Assembly (NCBI GenBank): GCA_003242275.1
Contig: QGUX01000162.1
Coordinates: 1 to 8,111, forward strand
DNA from: Pseudomonadota bacterium
GTDB lineage: Bacteria; Pseudomonadota; Gammaproteobacteria; Steroidobacterales; Steroidobacteraceae
Direction of reading: 5' to 3'
DNA length: 8,111 nucleotides
Part shown: one piece after another, positions 1 through 6,900 of the stretch
Layout: each line of letters opens with the position of its first letter
Numbering within the stretch: position 1 is the first letter of the stretch
The notes under the pieces: model-generated
Databases searched by the model: none
What the model was told of the DNA's origin: nothing
Seen by the model: the letters and a program-made list of their open reading frames with translations, nothing else
Made by a program: the position numbers and the translations under genes

Positions 1-554
1 GTCTTGCGCCGGTGCATGCCCTCCATCTGCGCGCCATCGAGCGTCCGGCCCACGGCCTCCAGGTCGATGGCCTGCCCGCCCGCCATGCCCGCGGTGCCGA
101 TGCCGTGCGCCAGCACCTGGATCTGCTGCAACCGCGCCGCGGCCGGCAGGCGGCTGTTCTCGTCGCCGGCCAGCACCTCGAAGGCCAGTGCCTGCAGCGC
201 ATCGCCCACCAGCACCGCGGTGCCCTCGTCGAAGGCGCGATGGCAGGTGGGACGGCCGCGGCGCAGGTCATCGTCATCCATGGCCGGCAGGTCGTCGTGC
301 ACCAGGCTGTAGACGTGGATCATCTCCACCGCCACGGCGGCATCGTCCAGCAGCTCCGGATCGGCACCGAGCGCGGTGCCGGTGGCATAGACCAGCGTGG
401 GTCGCAGGCGCTTGCCGCCGCCCAGGGTGCTGTAGCGCATGGCCTCGCCCAGGCGCGCCGTGCCCGGGTCGGGCAGGGCGAGGCGCGCCGCGAGCTGCTC
501 CTCCGCGCGGGCGCGCCAGGCGGTCAGGCGCGCGGCGAGGGTGGCGTCATTCAT
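1..554 (-). CDS. ispA: Farnesyl diphosphate synthase (geranyltranstransferase), 3' end cut by the left edge
   Basis: This enzyme condenses IPP with DMAPP and then with GPP to make C15 farnesyl diphosphate, the cytosolic precursor of undecaprenyl phosphate and quinone side chains. The window holds 184 codons of a protein that is usually about 300 aa. Visible are GGGKRLRP (residues 45-52), which binds diphosphate, and the first Asp-rich motif DDLPAMDDDDLRRGRP (87-102) in the DDx4D form of bacterial short-chain synthases, preceded by HVYSLVH as in E. coli IspA. MAGGQAIDL (157-165) follows. The second Asp-rich motif lies beyond the left edge. The start is ATG at 554, inside the last codons of xseB. 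The 8-bp overlap (ATGAATGA) implies translational coupling in an xseB-ispA operon, in which dxs usually follows. The product assignment is firm; the C15 chain length is inferred from similarity to E. coli IspA. Confidence 0.95.
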   Translation of the reverse strand, partial: MNDATLAARLTAWRARAEEQLAARLALPDPGTARLGEAMRYSTLGGGKRLRPTLVYATGTALGADPELLDDAAVAVEMIHVYSLVHDDLPAMDDDDLRRGRPTCHRAFDEGTAVLVGDALQALAFEVLAGDENSRLPAAARLQQIQVLAHGIGTAGMAGGQAIDLEAVGRTLDGAQMEGMHRRK

Positions 555-801
555 CGCCATCGAGCGCGTCGGGATCGAAGGGACGCGCGCCGTCCTTGAG
601 CAGGATCTCCACGCGCTGGCGCGCTTCGGCCAGGTGCGCGTGGCAGCGGCGCGTGAGCGCGATGCCCTGCTCGAACAGCGCCAGCGAGTCGGCCAGCGGC
701 AGGTCGCCGCGCTCCAGTCGCGTGATCAGCGACTCCAGTTCCGCCAGCGACTGCTCGAAATCCGGCGTGCCGGCCTTCTCGTCTTCGGTGCCTGCGCTCA
801 T
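547..801 (-). CDS. xseB: Exodeoxyribonuclease VII small subunit
   Basis: XseB is the small subunit of exonuclease VII. Several copies bind the large subunit XseA to form a processive single-strand-specific exonuclease in the cytoplasm. The product is 84 aa (E. coli 80 aa). The family signature is present: DFEQSLAELESLITRLERGD, then PLADSLALFEQGIALTRRC, then a helix of the form LAEARQRVEILL. It is predicted to form a helical hairpin, with an acidic tail ending DALDGDE. I chose ATG at 801. A TTG three codons upstream (810) keeps the frame open but overlaps the predicted -10 hexamer, so it is unlikely to be used. No Shine-Dalgarno precedes the ATG, and the -10 hexamer ends 8 nt before it, which fits a leaderless mRNA. 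The gene overlaps ispA by 8 bp and is divergent from parE. xseA is not in the window. Confidence 0.93.
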   Translation of the reverse strand: MSAGTEDEKAGTPDFEQSLAELESLITRLERGDLPLADSLALFEQGIALTRRCHAHLAEARQRVEILLKDGARPFDPDALDGDE

Positions 802-809
802 GGCGCGCA

Positions 810-815
810 ATTCTA
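810..815 (-). promoter_or_regulatory. Candidate xseB-ispA promoter -10 element, leaderless start
   Basis: On the minus strand the hexamer is TAGAAT, the mirror copy of the parE element. Eight nt separate it from the xseB ATG at 801, so the predicted transcription start falls on or one base before the ATG. No Shine-Dalgarno and no recognisable -35 are seen. The two -10 elements are only 10 bp apart, so polymerase could not occupy both at once. Confidence 0.45.
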
Positions 816-825
816 GACCACGCGC

Positions 826-831
826 TAGAAT
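826..831 (+). promoter_or_regulatory. Candidate parE(-parC) promoter -10 element, leaderless start
   Basis: TAGAAT matches the TATAAT consensus at 5 of 6 positions. Only 7 nt separate it from the parE ATG at 839, so transcription would begin at or next to the A of the ATG. There is no Shine-Dalgarno in front of parE, which agrees with leaderless translation. No -35 hexamer resembling TTGACA is visible at the usual spacing; that stretch is GC-rich and falls at the xseB start. Confidence 0.5.
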
Positions 832-838
832 CGCGCCG

Positions 839-2716
839 ATGAGTTACAGTGCCTCCGACATCGAGGTCCTCTCCGGCCTCGACCCGGTGCGTCGCCGCCC
901 CGGGATGTACACCGACACCAGCCGGCCCAACCACCTTGCCCACGAAGTGATCGACAACAGCGTCGACGAGGCGCTGGCGGGGCATTGCGACCTGATCGAG
1001 GTGACGGTGTTCAAGGACGGTTCGCTGCAGGTGGCCGACAACGGCCGCGGCATGCCGGTGGACATCCATCCCAAGGAGAAGGTGTCGGGCGTGGAGCTGA
1101 TCCTCACGCGCCTGCACGCCGGCGGCAAGTTCAACGACAGCAACTACAAGTTCTCCGGCGGCCTGCACGGCGTGGGCGTGTCGGTGGTCAACGCGCTGTC
1201 GAAGCGGCTGGAGTGCTGGGTCCGGCGCGGCGGCAAGGAATACAACATCGCCTTCAAGGACGGGAAGGTGGTCTCGAAGCTGGAGGTCGTCGGCACGGTG
1301 GGCCAGCGCAACACCGGCACCACGGTGCGCTTCTGGCCCGACCCGAAGTTCTTCGATTCCGACCGCTTCGCCATCGCCGAGCTCAGGCACACGCTCAAGG
1401 CCAAGGCCGTGCTGTGCCCCGGCCTGCGCGTGCGCTTCGAGGTGGAGGCCACCGGCGAGAAGGAGGAGTGGTTCTACACCGGCGCGCTGGCCGAGTACCT
1501 GAAGGAGATGATCGGCAAGGCCGACAGCCTCCCCAGGGAGCCGCTCACCGGCAAGCACGGCAGCGAGCGCGACCAGGTGGAGTGGGCGCTGGCCTGGGCG
1601 CCGGACCTCGCCGCCTACATCGCCGAGAGCTACGTGAACCTGATTCCCACGCCGGGCGGCGGCACGCACGTCAACGGCCTGCGCGCCGGCGTGTGCGCGG
1701 CGGTGCGCGAGTTCGCCGAGTTCAGGAACCTCCTGCCCCGCGGCGTGAAGCTCTCGCCCGAGGACATCTGGCAGGGCGTGTCCTTCGTGCTGTCCATCCG
1801 CATCAAGGACCCGCAGTTCGCCGGCCAGACCAAGGAGCGCCTGGCCTCGCGCGAGGCCGCGGCGCTGGTCGAGGGCCACGCCAGGGACAGCACGCTCTTG
1901 TGGCTGAACCAGCATCCGGATGCCGGCGAACGCATCGCGCAGTACGCCATCGAGAACGCGCAGGAGCGCATCAAGGCCGCGCAGCGCGTGACGCGCAAGC
2001 GCGTGATCGCCGGCCCGGCGCTGCCCGGCAAGCTGGCCGACTGCACCATCCAGGACCCGGCCCGCTCGGAGCTGTTCCTGGTGGAGGGCGATTCGGCCGG
2101 CGGCTCGGCGCGCCAGGCGCGCGACCGCACCTTCCAGGCGGTGATGCCGCTGCGCGGCAAGATCCTGAACACCTGGGAGCTGGAGCACGGCCAGGTCGCT
2201 TCCTCCGAGGAAGTGCACAACATCAGCATCGCCATCGGCGTGGAGCCGGGCTCGAAGGACCTGTCGGACCTGCGCTACGGCAAGATCTGCATCCTGGCCG
2301 ACGCCGACTCCGACGGCCAGCACATCGCCACGCTCCTTTGCGCGCTGTTCCTCAAGCACTTCCGCCCGCTGGTGCAGAACGGCCACGTGTTCGTGGCCAT
2401 GCCGCCGCTGTACCGCATCGACGCGGGCAAGCAGGTGGGCTATGCGCTGGATGACGCCGAGCGCGACGCGCTGATCGCGCAGTTCTCGGGCCGCGCCAAG
2501 CCCGTGGTGACGCGCTTCAAGGGCCTGGGCGAGATGTCGCCCATGCAGCTGCGCGAGACCACCATGGACCCGGCCACGCGCCGCCTGGTGCAGCTCACCA
2601 TCGAGGACGGCGACGACGCCGACCGCATCATGGACATGCTGCTGGCCAGGAAGCGCGCCGCCGACCGGCGCGAGTGGCTGGAGCAGAAGGGCGACCTGGC
2701 GGACGTGGTGGTATGA
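839..2716 (+). CDS. parE: DNA topoisomerase IV subunit B (ATPase subunit)
   Basis: ParE is the ATPase and TOPRIM subunit of topoisomerase IV, which with ParC forms the A2B2 enzyme that unlinks daughter chromosomes. The product is 625 aa (E. coli ParE 630). The GHKL ATPase has the catalytic Glu36 and Asn40 in HEVIDNSVDEA, DNGRGMP at 67-73 and GGLHGVGVSVVNALS at 107-121. The transducer domain has QTK at 330-332. The TOPRIM domain has EGDSAGGSA from Glu416, PLRGKILN near 437-444, and Asp488, Asp490 and Asp492 in DADSDG. RFKGLGEM (559-566) and the MDMLLA tail are also present. It lacks the long insertion of proteobacterial GyrB, and the partner downstream is ParC, so it is ParE and not GyrB. The frame is open upstream to 188, but homology starts at ATG 839 (SYSASDIEVLSGLDPVRRRPGMY). 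parC follows after 70 bp on the same strand, probably in one operon. Confidence 0.97.
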   Translation: MSYSASDIEVLSGLDPVRRRPGMYTDTSRPNHLAHEVIDNSVDEALAGHCDLIEVTVFKDGSLQVADNGRGMPVDIHPKEKVSGVELILTRLHAGGKFNDSNYKFSGGLHGVGVSVVNALSKRLECWVRRGGKEYNIAFKDGKVVSKLEVVGTVGQRNTGTTVRFWPDPKFFDSDRFAIAELRHTLKAKAVLCPGLRVRFEVEATGEKEEWFYTGALAEYLKEMIGKADSLPREPLTGKHGSERDQVEWALAWAPDLAAYIAESYVNLIPTPGGGTHVNGLRAGVCAAVREFAEFRNLLPRGVKLSPEDIWQGVSFVLSIRIKDPQFAGQTKERLASREAAALVEGHARDSTLLWLNQHPDAGERIAQYAIENAQERIKAAQRVTRKRVIAGPALPGKLADCTIQDPARSELFLVEGDSAGGSARQARDRTFQAVMPLRGKILNTWELEHGQVASSEEVHNISIAIGVEPGSKDLSDLRYGKICILADADSDGQHIATLLCALFLKHFRPLVQNGHVFVAMPPLYRIDAGKQVGYALDDAERDALIAQFSGRAKPVVTRFKGLGEMSPMQLRETTMDPATRRLVQLTIEDGDDADRIMDMLLARKRAADRREWLEQKGDLADVVV

Positions 2717-2786
2717 ACCGCGCCGGTCCTGATGCCCGCTGCAACTGCGCTCCTCCCCACGCTGCACTGACCCGGATCCTTCCACG

Positions 2787-5042
2787 ATGAAGCACCAGGA
2801 ACTGAACTTCGAAGGCATCGAGCGCCAGCCGCTGCGTACCTTCACCGAGAAGGCGTACCTCGACTACTCGATGTACGTGATCCTCGACCGCGCGCTGCCG
2901 GTGCTGGGCGACGGCCTGAAGCCCGTGCAGCGGCGCATCATCTACGCCATGAGCGAGCTGGGCCTGTCGGCCGCCGCCAAGCACAAGAAGTCCGCGCGCA
3001 CCGTGGGCGACGTGATCGGCAAGTTCCACCCGCACGGCGATTCGGCCTGCTACGAGGCCATGGTGCACATGGCCCAGCCGTTCTCCTACCGCTATCCCAT
3101 CATCGACGGCCAGGGCAACTGGGGCTCGCTGGATGACCCGAAGTCCTTCGCCGCGATGCGTTACACCGAGTCGCGCCTGACGCGCTACGCCGAGGTGCTG
3201 CTGTCGGAGATCGACCACGGCACCGTGGACTTCGGCCCCAACTTCGATGGCACGCTGGAGGAACCGAAGATCCTGCCGGCGCGCCTGCCCAATGTGCTGC
3301 TGAATGGCGCGCAGGGCATCGCCGTGGGCATGGCCACCGACATCCCGCCGCACAACCTGCGCGAGGTGGCCAGCGCCTGCATCCACCTGCTGGAGGACCC
3401 CGAGGCCTCCACGAAGCAGCTGATGAAGCACGTGAAGGGCCCGGACCTGCCCACCGGCGCGGAGATCATCTCGCCGCGCTCGGAGATCCTGGAGTTCTAC
3501 GAGAAGGGCACCGGCTCCTTCCGCGCCCGCGCCACCTGGGAGGTGGACGAGGACAGCGGCAACGTGGTGATCACCGCGCTGCCCTGGCAGGTCTCCAGCA
3601 GCAAGGTGCAGGAGCAGATCGCGCAGCAGGTGCGCGACAAGAAGCTGCCGTGGGTGGACGACATCCGCGACGAGTCCGACCACGAGAACCCGGTGCGCAT
3701 CGTGATCGTGCCGCGCTCGAACCGGGTGGACCTCACGCAGCTGATGACGCACCTGTTCGCCACCACCGACCTGGAGCGCACCTACCGCGTCAACCTGAAC
3801 GTCATCGACCTCGACGGCCGGCCCAAGGTGCTGGGCCTGAAGGCGCTGCTGTCGCGCTGGCTGGAGTTCCGCGTCGGCACGGTGCGGCGCCGCCTCGAGC
3901 ACCGGCTGCAGAAGGTGGCGCGCCGCCTGCACCTGCTCGAGGGCCTGCTGATCGTCTACCTGAACCTCGACGAGGTGATCCGCATCATCCGCACCGAGGA
4001 TGAGCCCAAGCCGAAGCTGATGGCCCGCTTCAAGCTCAGCGAGGAGCAGGCGGAGATGATCCTCGAGACCAAGCTGCGCCACCTGGCGAAGCTCGAGGAG
4101 ATGAAGATCCGCGAGGAGCAGAAGAAGCTCGAGGAGGAGCGCGGCGAGCTGGAGGCCATCCTCAAGAGCAAGGCCAGGCTCAACAGGCTGGTGCGCGACG
4201 AGTTGGCCGCCGACGCCGAGGAGTACGGCGACGCGCGCCGCTCGAAGCTGATCGAGCGCGAGGCGGCGCAGGCCATCGAGGAGACCGAGCTGGTGGCCAA
4301 CGAGCCGGTGACGGTGATCCTGTCCACCGGCGGCTTCGTGCGCGCGGCCAAGGGCCACGAGATCGACCCGCGCACGCTGTCCTACAAGACCGGTGATTCC
4401 TTCCTCGCCGCCGCGCGCGGCAGGAGCACGCAGCAGGCCGTGTTCATCGACAGCACCGGCCGCTGCTACAGCCTGCCGGCGCACACGCTGCCCTCGGCGC
4501 GCGGGCAGGGCGAGCCGCTGTCCGGCCGCCTCGACCCGCCCGATGGCGCGCGCTTTGCCGGCGTGGCCATCGGCGATCCGCAGGATCGTTGGCTGCTGGC
4601 CAGCGACGCCGGCTACGGCTTCATCGCCAGGCTCGAGGCCCTGCATACCCGCCTGCGCGCCGGCAAGGCCGTGCTGAACCTCACGCCCAATGCGCGCGTG
4701 CTGGTGCCCGTGCCGGTGCCTGCGCCCGAGGCCCACATCGCCGCGGTCAACAGCGAGGGCCGGCTGCTGGTGTTCCCGTCGGCCGAGCTGCCGGAGATGG
4801 CGCGCGGCAAGGGCAACAAGCTGTTCGGCATCCCGACGAAGAAGGCCGAGAGCCGCGAGGAGACGCTGGTGGCGGTGGCCGCGTTGCTGGAAGGCCAGAA
4901 GCTGGTGGTGTGGTGCGGCGAGCGCCCGATGACGCTGCCGTGGAAGGAACTGCAGCCCTACCTCGGCGCGCGCGCGCAGCGCGGCGCGGTGCTGTCGCGC
5001 AACTACCGCAAGGTGGACCGGCTGGAAGTGCAGGGCGGCTGA
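2787..5042 (+). CDS. parC: DNA topoisomerase IV subunit A (breakage-reunion subunit)
   Basis: ParC cuts and rejoins DNA within topoisomerase IV and is required for chromosome decatenation. The product is 751 aa, nearly identical in length to E. coli ParC (752). The winged-helix region has [21 protein letters not shown], and the active-site tyrosine is Tyr126 in [25 protein letters not shown] (174-190) carries the DNA-bending isoleucine. A charged helical tower lies at about 415-475. The C-terminal pinwheel includes [15 protein letters not shown] (568-582) and [12 protein letters not shown] (672-683), with the degenerate GyrA-box type seen in ParC. The quinolone-resistance positions equivalent to E. 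coli Ser80 and Glu84 are Ser86 and Glu90, the wild-type residues. The 70-bp parE-parC gap shows no terminator or clear promoter, and the ATG has no strong Shine-Dalgarno. The 3' end converges on the FimX-like gene. Confidence 0.97.
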   Translation: MKHQELNFEGIERQPLRTFTEKAYLDYSMYVILDRALPVLGDGLKPVQRRIIYAMSELGLSAAAKHKKSARTVGDVIGKFHPHGDSACYEAMVHMAQPFSYRYPIIDGQGNWGSLDDPKSFAAMRYTESRLTRYAEVLLSEIDHGTVDFGPNFDGTLEEPKILPARLPNVLLNGAQGIAVGMATDIPPHNLREVASACIHLLEDPEASTKQLMKHVKGPDLPTGAEIISPRSEILEFYEKGTGSFRARATWEVDEDSGNVVITALPWQVSSSKVQEQIAQQVRDKKLPWVDDIRDESDHENPVRIVIVPRSNRVDLTQLMTHLFATTDLERTYRVNLNVIDLDGRPKVLGLKALLSRWLEFRVGTVRRRLEHRLQKVARRLHLLEGLLIVYLNLDEVIRIIRTEDEPKPKLMARFKLSEEQAEMILETKLRHLAKLEEMKIREEQKKLEEERGELEAILKSKARLNRLVRDELAADAEEYGDARRSKLIEREAAQAIEETELVANEPVTVILSTGGFVRAAKGHEIDPRTLSYKTGDSFLAAARGRSTQQAVFIDSTGRCYSLPAHTLPSARGQGEPLSGRLDPPDGARFAGVAIGDPQDRWLLASDAGYGFIARLEALHTRLRAGKAVLNLTPNARVLVPVPVPAPEAHIAAVNSEGRLLVFPSAELPEMARGKGNKLFGIPTKKAESREETLVAVAALLEGQKLVVWCGERPMTLPWKELQPYLGARAQRGAVLSRNYRKVDRLEVQGG

Positions 5043-5050
5043 AGCCGCCT
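5033..5050. terminator. GC hairpin across the convergent parC / FimX-like stop codons
   Basis: GGCGGCT (5034-5040) and AGCCGCC (5043-5049) form a perfect 7-bp stem around the bases GA, with a possible G-U pair added outside. The hairpin includes the parC TGA and reaches the first base of the opposing stop codon. As a near-symmetric stem it would form in both transcripts. There is no T-tract on either side, so it is at best a weak or Rho-assisted terminator, or an mRNA 3'-end stabiliser. Confidence 0.35.
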
Positions 5051-6810
5051 CAGCTCATCACGATCTCTTCCGGCGCCTGGATCAGGAAGCCTTCCAGGTG
5101 CTGCACGCCCAGCTGCCACAGCACGGCCATGGTGTTGGCATCCTCGACGTTGGTGGCGATGGTCTCGACGTTGCGTTCGCGCGCCGCCTCGACCAGCGCC
5201 TCCACCTTCGACTGCACCAGCGAGTCGCCGGCCACGCCCTGGATCAGGCCGCCGTCGATCTTCACGAAGTCCATGGGCACGGCGCCGAGCAGCGCCAGCG
5301 GATCCGGGCCGGTGCCGAACTTCTCCAGCGCGAAGCGCAGGCCCAGCGCCTTGATGGCGCGCGCCTGCCTGCCCACCATGTCGAGGTGCCCGTGCGCCAC
5401 GGCCTCGGTGACCGTGAGGCACAGCAGCTTCGGGTCGAGGTTCGTCGCCTGCACCTGCGCGGTCAGCCAGCGCGTCAGCGCGGAATCCAGCGCGCTCTGC
5501 TGCGACAGGCGCACGAACAGGCAGCCGGGCCTGGTCTCGGCGGCAAAGCGCGCCGCCGCACCCATCACCCAGCGGTCGATGGGGCCCATCAGGTTGTTGC
5601 GCTCGGCGGCCGGCAGGAATTCGCCGGGCAGGATCTCGCGGCGCGAGCGGTCCAGCATGCGCAGCAGCATGTCGAACATCGGCGGCCCGCTGGTCAGGCT
5701 GGTGATGGGCTGCTGCACGAGGCGGAAGCGGTTCTCGGCCAGCGCCGCCTGGATGTGGCGCACCCACGCGGCGTCCTGCTCGCGGGTGGCGGCGTCGACT
5801 TCGGGTGCCGCCGGTGCCGCGGCGGCGGCCGGGAGGGTTGGAACCTCCCCCGGCGGCGTGGGGGGCGGTGATGCACCCGGTGCCGGACCGGCGGCGGCCA
5901 CGGGCGCGAGCCTGGGGACTTCGGGCGGCGGGGCGGGGGCGGTCACCGGCGAAGCCACCGGCGGCGCGGCAGCCTGCGGTGCGGCCGCGGGCGCCGCGGC
6001 CTGCGGTGCCGCCGCCGTGGCGGCCGCCGGTTCCACCGGCGCGGCCTTGCGCGCCGGCACCATGATGCGCACGCAGGGCTCGCCGTCATGTTCGCCCAGC
6101 GTCAGCAGCAGTTCCATGGCCACGCGGCCGCTGCCGTCGGCGCCGGAGCGCGCGCTGACCTTCAGCGCATGGTCCTTCCACTGGCCCTTCAGGCAGGCGC
6201 TCAGCGCACCCTTGAGCGCCACGTGGCTGTCCTCGTGGAAGGCGTCCATCACCGGCTCGCCGATCGCGGCGGCCGGTACGCCGACCAGCTCCAGCCAGGC
6301 CTGGTTGGCCTCCACGAGGATGCCTTCCTGCACCACCAGGATGGCGTCGTTGGTGCGCGTGAGCACCGTGTCGAGCTGCTGGCGCGACTTGCGCGCGGCC
6401 TGCTGCGCCTCGTCGTAGGCCTTCTGCAGCCGCGAGGCTTCCAGCTCGCGCGAGAGCACGCGGTGCGCGCGCTCAGGATGCGCGAGGTTGATGCTGTCCC
6501 GCGCGCCGGCGACCAGGTCCGCGGTCATCACCTCTTCGGTCAGCGCGGCGCGGATCGCCACCAGCGGGACCGTGCAGCCCGTGGCCCTGGCCGCGGTGGC
6601 CACGTCGCCCACCTGGACCTGCTCGTCGGGCACGCACAGCAGCAGCTGGGGACGATTGGCCTCGAGCCGCTCGGGCAGGTCCTTCACCGCCGGCACCCAG
6701 GTGCAATGGGCCGCGATGCCCTGCCGGCGGAGCAGCGCGTTGACGGCCTCGACCGGCTCGCGGCCCGTGCTGACGACGATGAGGGGAACGGCGGCTGCAG
6801 GACTGGACAA
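5050..6810 (-). CDS. FimX-like c-di-GMP effector: pseudo-receiver, PAS, Ala/Pro linker, degenerate EAL
   Basis: The product is 586 aa. Residues about 8-125 resemble a receiver domain whose acidic pocket is lost (VVST in place of the Asp pair). A helix at 118-145 leads to a PAS domain at 144-253 (TNDAILVVQEGILVEANQAWLE). An Ala/Pro linker spans 254-341, and an EAL-fold domain spans 344-583. The EAL domain looks catalytically dead: EAL is Asp-Met-Leu (380-382), the Asn of NxS is Arg434, the Glu of LTE is Thr466, DDFGTG is EKFGTG (496-501), the EGVE Glu is Thr553, and the QGY Gln is Glu573. Only the VKID lysine (Lys517) is kept. The C-terminal pattern DANTMAVLWQLGV is typical of FimX proteins, which bind c-di-GMP and act with PilZ and PilB in type IV pilus assembly. 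Unlike FimX there is no GGDEF domain. I chose TTG at 6810 because GAGG lies 6 nt upstream and strand beta-1 follows at once; GTG at 6876 is the alternative. epmB lies 90 bp upstream on the same strand. The domain reading is firm; the pilus role is inferred. Confidence 0.8.
   Translation of the reverse strand: MSSPAAAVPLIVVSTGREPVEAVNALLRRQGIAAHCTWVPAVKDLPERLEANRPQLLLCVPDEQVQVGDVATAARATGCTVPLVAIRAALTEEVMTADLVAGARDSINLAHPERAHRVLSRELEASRLQKAYDEAQQAARKSRQQLDTVLTRTNDAILVVQEGILVEANQAWLELVGVPAAAIGEPVMDAFHEDSHVALKGALSACLKGQWKDHALKVSARSGADGSGRVAMELLLTLGEHDGEPCVRIMVPARKAAPVEPAAATAAAPQAAAPAAAPQAAAPPVASPVTAPAPPPEVPRLAPVAAAGPAPGASPPPTPPGEVPTLPAAAAAPAAPEVDAATREQDAAWVRHIQAALAENRFRLVQQPITSLTSGPPMFDMLLRMLDRSRREILPGEFLPAAERNNLMGPIDRWVMGAAARFAAETRPGCLFVRLSQQSALDSALTRWLTAQVQATNLDPKLLCLTVTEAVAHGHLDMVGRQARAIKALGLRFALEKFGTGPDPLALLGAVPMDFVKIDGGLIQGVAGDSLVQSKVEALVEAARERNVETIATNVEDANTMAVLWQLGVQHLEGFLIQAPEEIVMS
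5788..6051 (-). other. Ala/Pro-rich low-complexity linker with polyproline runs, inside the FimX-like gene
   Basis: About 88 residues of almost only Ala, Pro, Gly and Val join the PAS and EAL domains. A 9-residue period is visible in the PQAAAP units; at DNA level GCCTGCGGTGC (plus strand) recurs at 5972-5982 and 5999-6009, 27 bp apart. The segment includes PPP at 5923-5931 and PPPTPPG at 5848-5868. It occupies the place where FimX proteins carry a degenerate GGDEF domain. Confidence 0.75.
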
Positions 6811-6814
6811 GGGG

Positions 6815-6820
6815 CACCTC
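6815..6820 (-). promoter_or_regulatory. Ribosome binding site supporting the TTG start of the FimX-like gene
   Basis: GAGGTG on the minus strand (GAGG at 6820-6817) is the only Shine-Dalgarno-like sequence near the 5' end of the gene. It lies at good spacing for TTG 6810, and no in-frame ATG exists between the upstream stop codon and residue 95 of the protein. Confidence 0.5.
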
Positions 6821-6900
6821 GCGCGAATGCCGCAATAGTGCCGCGCCTGTCCCTCGGGGGGTGTGAACCCGCCCACAGACGGGCGCGAGGCCCCCGGGCC

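Larger units (their letters stand above)
810..831. repeat. Inverted repeat ATTCTAG-N8-CTAGAAT in the xseB/parE gap
   Basis: The two 7-bp arms (810-816 and 825-831) are perfect and centred at 820.5, in the 37-bp gap between the divergent start codons. Each arm carries a TAGAAT hexamer on one strand, so the simplest reading is a pair of mirror-image -10 elements. The same dyad could also be an operator for a dimeric regulator. The arms hold the only two CTAG tetranucleotides I found in the window; CTAG is rare in many proteobacterial genomes. Confidence 0.6.

Noticed and set aside
12..599. 195-codon open frame on the plus strand at the left edge
   Set aside because: It is the complement of ispA and xseB, whose motifs (GGKRLRP, DDx4D) are unmistakable on the minus strand.
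188..838. Open N-terminal extension of the parE frame
   Set aside because: The extra 217 codons are antisense to ispA and xseB, are Arg/Pro/Ser-rich and have no homology. ParE similarity begins at ATG 839.
839..2716. GyrB in place of ParE
   Set aside because: The length of 625 aa, the lack of the long proteobacterial GyrB insertion, and the adjoining parC all support ParE.
551..2845. 764-codon open frame on the minus strand across parE
   Set aside because: It is antisense to a clear topoisomerase gene. Its His/Leu/Ala/Arg-rich product has no recognisable domain, as expected when GC-rich third positions remove stop codons.
2628..4736. 702-codon open frame on the minus strand across parC
   Set aside because: It is a shadow of parC with low-complexity composition and no motif. 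It also runs into parE.
5831..5849. GGGAGG / CCTCCC hairpin
   Set aside because: It lies within the coding sequence of the Pro-rich linker. A 6-bp GC stem is expected by chance in such biased sequence.
4589..6418. 609-codon open frame on the plus strand across parC and the FimX-like gene
   Set aside because: It crosses two convergent real genes, and its Ala/Gly/Ser runs mirror the antisense of the Ala/Pro linker.
5050..6810. Active c-di-GMP phosphodiesterase
   Set aside because: The metal-binding and catalytic positions of the EAL domain are replaced (EAL to DML, Asn to Arg, DDFGTG to EKFGTG, the EGVE Glu to Thr), so hydrolysis is not expected.
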